Shown: piece after piece, positions 1 through 4,747 of the stretch | How the letters are laid out: each line of letters starts with the position of its first letter | How positions within the stretch are numbered: position 1 is the first letter of the stretch | Source of the DNA: Bacteroidota bacterium | Lineage (GTDB): Bacteria; Bacteroidota; Bacteroidia; NS11-12g; UBA9320 | Direction of reading: 5' to 3' | Assembly: GCA_947499775.1 (NCBI GenBank) | Contig: CANMPY010000133.1 | Location: 1 to 5,985, forward strand | DNA length: 5,985 bases | The notes under the pieces: generated by a model | What the model was told of the DNA's origin: nothing | The model's database searches: none | The model's input: the letters and a program-made list of their open reading frames with translations, nothing else | Position numbers and translations under genes: made by a program

Positions 1-1
1 C

Positions 2-583
2 GACAAAATAAAGCTTGATGTATGGCTCGAAATGCATTATGACCTTACCTCTTTCGAAAAAATAAAAATCCTCAATTATGTTTTTTTTGATATCCATAAA
101 TTCATTGGCGACAACGATGATTATCACAATCCAGATAATTCCTACATATCGCGTGTAATTGAACGAAAAAAAGGCAACCCTATATCTATAGCAATCCTCT
201 ATTCATTGGTTGCTCAACGGTTGGGTCTCCCTGTCTTTGGGATAAATCTTCCTCAACATTTTATTGTAGGGTATCTTGAAAATCAGAATAGCAAAGAACC
301 TATCCGACTAGATGAAACTAAGCTTATGGTACCTGGCCCAAAAGCTAAGGTACAATTCTATATTAATCCTTTTAACAAAGGTTCTATTTTTCCAATAGAT
401 AATTTATATGTTTTTTTAAAACAGGTCAATATTGAACCGCGTGATGAATATTTCTTGCCATGTACAAATGTCGAAATTTTAAAACGAATGGTCAGAAATT
501 TAATTTCTTCATACGAAAAACTAAAAAATCCAAGTATGATTCATCAATATAAAATGATGATGGGAGTATTAGACGAAGCCTAG
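2..583 (+). CDS. SirB1-family transglutaminase-like protein (5' partial)
   Basis: The reading frame is open from base 2, so the N-terminus lies outside the window; 193 codons are visible. An internal ATG at 32 is probably not the start, because the codons before it (ending VWLEMHYDL) continue the family pattern. The visible part matches the SirB1/transglutaminase-like family. The block NSYISRVIERKKGNPISIAIL corresponds to the family's conserved NSYL-xx-VLERRxGxPISL segment. LPQHFIVG supplies the conserved histidine (about residue 86 of the visible part), and YINPFNKG corresponds to the usual DPFxxG. The C-terminal helical part (ILKRMVRNLISSYEKL) is also typical. There is no cysteine in the GNPISIA segment where an active transglutaminase would be expected to have one, so catalytic activity is doubtful. 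The cellular role of the family is poorly defined. The gene converges on trxB with 38 bp between the stop codons. The family call is fairly sure; the function is unknown. Confidence 0.85.
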   Translation, partial: DKIKLDVWLEMHYDLTSFEKIKILNYVFFDIHKFIGDNDDYHNPDNSYISRVIERKKGNPISIAILYSLVAQRLGLPVFGINLPQHFIVGYLENQNSKEPIRLDETKLMVPGPKAKVQFYINPFNKGSIFPIDNLYVFLKQVNIEPRDEYFLPCTNVEILKRMVRNLISSYEKLKNPSMIHQYKMMMGVLDEA

Positions 584-587
584 GAAA

Positions 588-636
588 AAGGCAAATACAT
601 TAATGCATACGTCCTAACGTTTTATTTTGTTGCCTT
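588..636. terminator. possible bidirectional terminator between convergent genes
   Basis: AAGGCAA at 588-594 is the perfect reverse complement of TTGCCTT at 630-636, which lies in the last codons of trxB. Read on the - strand, the second arm runs into a short T run (TTGCCTTTTT), as in an intrinsic terminator for trxB. The 35-nt gap between the arms is long and holds only weak internal pairing around AACGTT and ATGCAT. The position between two stop codons is right, but the structure is weak. Confidence 0.3.
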
Positions 637-1557
637 ATGCTCGCTTAAAAAACGTTCAGCATCTAAAGCAGCCATGCATCCACTTCCTGCAGCAGTTACA
701 GCCTGTCGGTATATTTTATCTTGTGCATCGCCACACGCAAACACGCCAATCACATTTGTTTTACTGCTATCGGCTTGTGTAAGAATATACCCTTGATCGT
801 CTAATGAAATATAGGGTTTAAAAATAGAGGTATTTGGAGTGTGACCAATAGCTACAAAAAATCCAGAAATTGGTATTTCACGCAGCTCATTAGTTTTGGT
901 GTTCTTCACTCTTACAGCATCTACCGTAAATTTTCCTAATACCTCATCGGTTTCAGTATTGTACAATACTTCAATATTGGGCGTATTTTCAACACGGTGT
1001 TGCATGGCTTTTGAGGCCCTCATTGCTTCTTTTCGCACAATCATGGTTACCTTATTACAAATTTTTGCCAAATAGCATGCCTCTTCAGCTGCGGTATCGC
1101 CTGCTCCTACTATAGCTACATCCATACCTTTATAAAAAAATCCATCGCACACTGCACAGGCCGATACTCCCGAGCCATTAAGGCGCTGCTCTGACGGAAT
1201 ACCCAACCATTTGGCCGATGCTCCTGTGGCTATTATAACCGATTCGGCTTCAATTGTGTGGTTTTCATCAATGATTACTTTAAGAGGATATACTGAAAAA
1301 TCAACAGAAGTAGCTAATCCATAACGAATATCTGTTCCAAGACGCTGAGCTTGTTTTTTAAATAATTCCATCATTTCGGGCCCTTGAATCCCATCGGGAT
1401 ACCCTGGATAATTTTCAACTTCGGTGGTAATGGTAAGTTGCCCTCCTGGTTGCAAGCCTTCATATAATACTGGTTTCATATCGGCTCTTGCTGCATATAT
1501 TGCAGCAGTATAACCCGCTGGTCCCGAACCGATTATTAAACATTCTACTTTTTCCAT
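622..1557 (-). CDS. trxB: thioredoxin reductase (NADPH), FAD/dithiol flavoenzyme
   Basis: This cytoplasmic flavoprotein moves electrons from NADPH through FAD and a redox-active dithiol to thioredoxin. At 311 residues it has the standard length of the low-molecular-weight bacterial enzyme. The motifs appear in the expected order: FAD-binding GSGPAG at 10-15, ATGASA near 110-115, the redox pair C134-A-V-C137 followed by D138, the NADPH-binding GAGDTA at 151-156, GHTPNT near 238-243, and the second FAD motif with GDAQD at 276-280. The NADPH phosphate-binding segment reads VRKEAMR where E. coli has HRRxxxR; the two outer arginines are kept. The ATG start puts the FAD motif at the usual distance from the N-terminus. 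The gene is divergent from the porin-like gene, with 197 bp between the two start codons. A near-consensus -7 element sits 10 nt before the ATG. Identification is secure. Confidence 0.97.
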   Translation of the reverse strand: MEKVECLIIGSGPAGYTAAIYAARADMKPVLYEGLQPGGQLTITTEVENYPGYPDGIQGPEMMELFKKQAQRLGTDIRYGLATSVDFSVYPLKVIIDENHTIEAESVIIATGASAKWLGIPSEQRLNGSGVSACAVCDGFFYKGMDVAIVGAGDTAAEEACYLAKICNKVTMIVRKEAMRASKAMQHRVENTPNIEVLYNTETDEVLGKFTVDAVRVKNTKTNELREIPISGFFVAIGHTPNTSIFKPYISLDDQGYILTQADSSKTNVIGVFACGDAQDKIYRQAVTAAGSGCMAALDAERFLSEHKATK

Positions 1558-1567
1558 AATTGTCTTG

Positions 1568-1575
1568 CGAAATTA
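1568..1575 (-). promoter_or_regulatory. trxB: candidate -7 element for trxB
   Basis: Read on the - strand this is TAATTTCG, one mismatch from the Bacteroidota -7 consensus TAnnTTTG. It ends 10 nt before the trxB ATG, the same distance seen for the two + strand promoter candidates in this window. A TTTG on the - strand (1590-1587) lies only 11 nt upstream, shorter than the usual spacing for a -33 element, so support is limited. Confidence 0.35.
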
Positions 1576-1655
1576 AGGTTATTGCTCAAAACCTTTCAGC
1601 TTATTTTGCTTTTTTTAGTAACGGAATAAGAATAATTTTTTAGAACCTAATTTTC

Positions 1656-1695
1656 GTTTTGCACATAGCAAAACATGACTTTAATCAGGTTTTGC
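1656..1695. repeat. three GTTTTGC heptamers, one inverted, in the divergent intergenic region
   Basis: GTTTTGC at 1656-1662 and its exact reverse complement GCAAAAC at 1668-1674 form a 7-bp inverted repeat around the 5-nt loop ACATA. A third copy, GTTTTGC, follows at 1689-1695, so the middle copy can pair with either neighbour. The cluster lies about 20 to 60 bp upstream of the -33 element of the porin-gene promoter, where a regulator binding site would be plausible. No known regulator motif is recognised, and part of the signal could be T-rich background. Confidence 0.4.
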
Positions 1696-1713
1696 AATTA
1701 TTTTTATTATCTA

Positions 1714-1745
1714 TTTGGAATTAGTCTAAATAAAAATAATATTTG
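1714..1745 (+). promoter_or_regulatory. -33/-7 promoter of the porin-Rieske-HmuY cluster
   Basis: TTTG at 1714-1717 fits the Bacteroidota -33 element. TAATATTTG at 1737-1745 fits the -7 element TAnnTTTG with one extra base, and it is followed by C as is common. The two elements are 19 nt apart, which suits this promoter class. The -7 element ends 9 nt before the ATG at 1755, so the predicted leader is only a few nucleotides long. Confidence 0.6.
1721..1729. promoter_or_regulatory. TTAGTCTAA palindrome inside the promoter spacer (possible operator)
   Basis: TTAG-T-CTAA is a perfect palindrome with one central base, lying between the -33 and -7 elements. The TTAG...CTAA halves resemble the inner core of DtxR/IdeR-type metal-regulator boxes (TTAGGTTAGCCTAACCTAA). 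The outer halves match only poorly. A bound repressor here would block the promoter of what looks like an iron-uptake cluster. A 4-bp half-site is short and can arise by chance in DNA this AT-rich. Confidence 0.25.
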
Positions 1746-1754
1746 CAGCCGAAT

Positions 1755-2987
1755 ATGAAAACACAAAATATACACGCTTTCCTTGTCATTTTATTTATGA
1801 TTTTTGCCATGCAAGCGCAGGCACAACTCCTAACAAAAGAAGATTCTCTTAGTGCAGGTTTAGTTGGTCGTTTCAACAACTTTTCGGCCATTTCGGGCTA
1901 TGGAGAAGCTAAAGTTAATTATGATCTACGATCTAAAACCGCCAATGCTAACCTAACGCGTAATGTTATTTTCTTGGGGCACAAATTTTCGAACTCTGTT
2001 TATTTCTTTTCCGAATTAGAATTGGAAAATGCCAAAGTAGCCACAGGCACCAAAGGTGAGATTGCTATGGAACAGTTTTTTTTGAAATTCTCCATTAATC
2101 AATCCAATTATATTACTACTGGCCTTTTTACCCCACGCATTGGGTTATGCAATGAAAATCACTTACCAACAACCTTTAACGGAAACGATAGACCATTTAT
2201 AGAACAAAAAGTAATACCCTCCACTTGGCGCGAAATGGGTATATCCTATTATGGAAGCTCTCAAAAAATTAGAGGCCTAAATTATTCAGCTGCTATTTTT
2301 AATGGGCTAAACAGCAAAAACTTTGCTTTTGGAAGTGGCATAAGAAAAGGACGCATGTCGGGCAGCAACGCTTCTGCATCTAATTTAGCGGTTTCGGGAG
2401 CATTGCTTTACTATATAGGCAATTTCCGCTTACAATACTCTACCTATTATGGAGGTAGTGCCGGAATGGACGTAATAGAAGCGGACAGCATGGGCCTCAC
2501 CAATGGAATGTTTAGCACTCCGGTAAGTTTAAATGAAGTAAACGCACGATTCTCTAATAAACTATTTGAATGCAAAGCAATGCTTGCATTGATTAATATT
2601 AAGGACGCTCAAAAAATAAATGCAGCCTACAAATCGAATACTCCCGAATCTATTTATGGTGGTTATTTTGAGGCAGGAATTCATTTAATGCCAATAATTG
2701 CAAAAAAATGCAAAAAAGATTTAACCGTTTTCTCGCGTATTGAGAGTTTGGACTTAAATTATAAAATACCAAGCAACGCGGTAAGCGATGATTATCAAAA
2801 GCAATTAATATCGGTTTCGGGTATTACCTTTGCTCCAACTAAGGGCATAGTGATTAAAGTTGATTATGTTTTTCAAAAAACAGGACAATACAATCAAGCG
2901 TTATACAAAACTAATCCTTTAGGTCCTATCCAAAAATTCAACAAGCAAACTCAATTTGTTAATCTTGGGTTTGGATTTAGTTTTTAA
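1755..2987 (+). CDS. outer-membrane porin-like beta-barrel protein
   Basis: The product is a 410-residue protein with a clear Sec signal peptide: basic MKTQN, a hydrophobic stretch, and likely cleavage after MQAQA near residue 23. The mature part alternates hydrophobic and polar residues in short strands separated by Gly/Asn/Ser turns. It ends in NLGFGFSF, the terminal phenylalanine expected of a barrel inserted into the outer membrane. The early segment SGYGEAKVNYD and the overall layout recall phosphate-selective porin O/P-like proteins, but the substrate cannot be read from the sequence. ATG 1755 is preferred over an in-frame TTG at 1743 because that TTG lies within the -7 promoter element. 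The gene is first in a cluster: the Rieske gene starts 7 nt after its stop codon, so the two are very probably co-transcribed. It could serve as a pore for a small solute or iron compound used by its neighbours; that is inference. Confidence 0.75.
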   Translation: MKTQNIHAFLVILFMIFAMQAQAQLLTKEDSLSAGLVGRFNNFSAISGYGEAKVNYDLRSKTANANLTRNVIFLGHKFSNSVYFFSELELENAKVATGTKGEIAMEQFFLKFSINQSNYITTGLFTPRIGLCNENHLPTTFNGNDRPFIEQKVIPSTWREMGISYYGSSQKIRGLNYSAAIFNGLNSKNFAFGSGIRKGRMSGSNASASNLAVSGALLYYIGNFRLQYSTYYGGSAGMDVIEADSMGLTNGMFSTPVSLNEVNARFSNKLFECKAMLALINIKDAQKINAAYKSNTPESIYGGYFEAGIHLMPIIAKKCKKDLTVFSRIESLDLNYKIPSNAVSDDYQKQLISVSGITFAPTKGIVIKVDYVFQKTGQYNQALYKTNPLGPIQKFNKQTQFVNLGFGFSF

Positions 2988-2994
2988 GCGTTAA

Positions 2995-3426
2995 GTGAAG
3001 CGATCACAATTTATCAAATCATCATGTACAGCCTGCGCCATGTTTGCTCTGCCAGGTATTGCTACTTTGTTATTGGATAGTTGTGCGAGTTTACCATCGA
3101 CCAAGGTTGAGCCCGACTACACCAAAAAAACATGTACAGTTTCGATTGATAAATTTATAAGTTCTAAATTGGTATTGCTACGCATAAAGAATTTCGAATT
3201 TGATTTTATTATTATTAAGAAATCGGAAACCGAGTTTAAAACATTAGAACTTAAATGCAGTCATGAAGACCAACCGTTAACTATGAGCAATAAATACATT
3301 CATTGTTCGTCGCATGGAAGTATTTTTGATTTCGAAGGCAATCCTATTAAAGAACCCGCTAATCGCTCTCTCAAATCGCTTAAAACAGATTTTGCTTCCA
3401 CCCATTTAACAATACATTTACCGTAA
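2995..3426 (+). CDS. exported Rieske [2Fe-2S] protein, probable lipoprotein
   Basis: This small protein (143 residues) has an N-terminal export signal and one Rieske domain. The cluster ligands are C88-x-H90 (CSHEDQPL) and C104-x-x-H107 (CSSHGSIFDFEGNP). The second motif has the full family shape, including the following GSxFDxxGxP and the downstream EPANRSLKSLK. The cysteines that form a disulfide in bc1-type Rieske proteins are absent, as in ferredoxin-like Rieske domains. The N-terminus MKRSQFIKSSC resembles a Tat signal with one arginine of the twin pair replaced. LLLDSC at 25-30 is a possible lipobox, with an unusual Asp two residues before the Cys. The start is GTG at 2995; an in-frame TAA lies directly before it, so no longer start exists. 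The protein probably acts as an electron carrier on the periplasmic side of a membrane. Its place between the porin and HmuY-like genes suggests a redox step in iron handling, which is inference. Confidence 0.85.
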   Translation: MKRSQFIKSSCTACAMFALPGIATLLLDSCASLPSTKVEPDYTKKTCTVSIDKFISSKLVLLRIKNFEFDFIIIKKSETEFKTLELKCSHEDQPLTMSNKYIHCSSHGSIFDFEGNPIKEPANRSLKSLKTDFASTHLTIHLP

Positions 3427-3484
3427 TACTATTAACATAATCTTTTTACCCCTACTTAATTAAAAACCATTTTTAAAAAACAAC

Positions 3485-4678
3485 ATGAAAAAAACAATTA
3501 TCTCTTTCTTATTTCTCTCTTTCCTAGTTACAACAAACGCACAAACTATTGATTCTGTTTCTACTGGTGCTTCAAATGCCAACACGGTTTTTTATAGTTT
3601 TAAAAATGGAATTATAAAAACTCAACCAAACAGTGATTGGGATTTGGCTTTTGAAATTTCTGGATTTTCGGCCAGTATTTTAGCAAATCATGCCAAAGGG
3701 TTAGTAGTTTATCAATCTCCTTTTTCATTTGCAAATTGGGCAACTTTTGACACAAGCAATTATTCTACTTGGAAAAAAATGTATAACAGCCCACAGCTTT
3801 GGAGTGTGGGTGCATTTAATTTACATACCAATACCGACCCCTATGATTTAGGTTGGGGAACGTATGACCCAGCTAGCCATATCGTTTCGGGCGATAGTAT
3901 TTTCCTTGTGAAATTAGCCAACGGTACTTTAAAAAAACTTACGATCTTAAATCTTAGCACCGGCATTTACTCTATCCGATATTCAAATTTGGATGGTTCA
4001 AACGAATCGACCAAATCAATCGACAAGGCAAATTATAAAAACAAAAATTTTGGATATTTTGCTTTTGATACCGAAACTAGTCTTGACCGCGAACCTTTAA
4101 CTGCCGACTGGGACATTGCGTTTACAAAATATACTGAATTTATACCTACAGCGTATAATGTAGCTGGAGTTTGGACCAACAAAGGCAATAAAACTGCTGA
4201 AGCACGCAATGTATCTGTAACCACAACTAATTACAGTCCGTTTCGTTTTTCCGATTCAAATTCAATTATTGGATACGATTGGAAAAAATATAATGCATCG
4301 TTAAACAAGTATGACATTACAAGTAACTTGGTTTATTTTGTTACGACAAAAGAAGCAACTTGGAAATTAGTTTTCACTGGTTATAAAGGTGGCGCAAATG
4401 GTACGTTTTATTTTTCTAAGGAGGCAATGAGTGCTTCACTACAAAGTACAAAACTTACATCTTGCAGCATATATCCAAATCCAAGCCAAAGCTCACTTTC
4501 TATTAAATTGCCATCGAATAACCAATTGATAAAGTATTCAATTCAATCTATTTCAGGGCAAACCTTGGCCGAAGGCAAAGATTCAACTCTTAATATTTCT
4601 GGTTTAACAGCTGGCATTTATTACCTTACGCTGAACACAACAAAAGGCATTCAAACTTTAAAATTTTCAAAGATTTAA
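3485..4678 (+). CDS. HmuY-like secreted protein with T9SS C-terminal sorting domain
   Basis: The protein has 397 residues. Residues 1-19 form a Sec signal peptide (MKKTIISFLF..., likely cleaved after TNA). The middle is HmuY-like: NSDWDLAF at 49-56 followed by a beta-rich region, and a second, related block TADWDIAF at 206-213, so the DWDxAF unit occurs twice. Residues from about 327 form a type A T9SS sorting domain, with IYPNPSQ near 329-335, ISGLTAGIYYL near 371-381, and a C-terminal LKFSKI. Such proteins cross the outer membrane through the type IX system and end up at the cell surface or in the medium. HmuY of Porphyromonas gingivalis is a haem-binding surface lipoprotein with two histidine ligands. 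Here the only histidines are H69, H114 and H132, and whether any of them bind haem is not known. The gene follows the Rieske gene by 58 bp with no recognisable promoter, and a TonB-dependent receptor gene follows, as in hmuY-hmuR. A role in capturing haem or another iron source is the best guess. Confidence 0.8.
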   Translation: MKKTIISFLFLSFLVTTNAQTIDSVSTGASNANTVFYSFKNGIIKTQPNSDWDLAFEISGFSASILANHAKGLVVYQSPFSFANWATFDTSNYSTWKKMYNSPQLWSVGAFNLHTNTDPYDLGWGTYDPASHIVSGDSIFLVKLANGTLKKLTILNLSTGIYSIRYSNLDGSNESTKSIDKANYKNKNFGYFAFDTETSLDREPLTADWDIAFTKYTEFIPTAYNVAGVWTNKGNKTAEARNVSVTTTNYSPFRFSDSNSIIGYDWKKYNASLNKYDITSNLVYFVTTKEATWKLVFTGYKGGANGTFYFSKEAMSASLQSTKLTSCSIYPNPSQSSLSIKLPSNNQLIKYSIQSISGQTLAEGKDSTLNISGLTAGIYYLTLNTTKGIQTLKFSKI

Positions 4679-4681
4679 TTC

Positions 4682-4719
4682 CCAAATAGGCTTATGATTT
4701 TCATCATGAGCCTACTTGG
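4682..4719 (+). terminator. strong hairpin just after the HmuY-like stop codon
   Basis: Arms 4682-4698 and 4703-4719 pair over 17 positions with one A-C mismatch (4686/4715) and one T-G wobble (4693/4708), around the tetraloop TTTC. The core arm is TAGGCTTATGAT. The stem starts 4 nt after the stop codon. No T run follows directly (GAAAATAGAATT comes first), so it may be an imperfect terminator or a structure that protects the 3' end of the upstream mRNA. Confidence 0.6.
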
Positions 4720-4729
4720 AAAATAGAAT

Positions 4730-4737
4730 TATTTTTG
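4730..4737 (+). promoter_or_regulatory. -7 promoter element of the TonB-dependent receptor gene
   Basis: TATTTTTG followed by C is an exact match to TAnnTTTG. It ends 10 nt before the first candidate ATG (4748). No TTTG lies at the usual spacing upstream; the nearest TTG (4716-4718) is only 11 nt away and sits within the hairpin arm. The receptor gene may therefore have its own promoter, possibly weak or dependent on an activator. Confidence 0.5.
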
Positions 4738-4747
4738 CACCATATTA

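Noticed and set aside
1743..1754. In-frame TTG at 1743 as an earlier start for the porin-like protein
   Set aside because: The TTG is the end of the -7 promoter element, and the added residues MQPN precede a well-formed signal peptide that starts at ATG 1755.
1558..1754. A small RNA or tRNA gene in the divergent intergenic region
   Set aside because: No cloverleaf, CCA end or terminator-ended hairpin was found; the region is explained by promoters and short repeats.
3427..3484. A separate promoter for the HmuY-like gene
   Set aside because: The 58-bp gap is AT-rich but contains no TAnnTTTG match, so co-transcription from upstream is more likely.
4033..4224. Open frame of 63 codons on the - strand within the HmuY-like gene
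   Set aside because: It lies wholly inside a well-supported gene on the other strand, shows no recognisable domain, and has no promoter motif.
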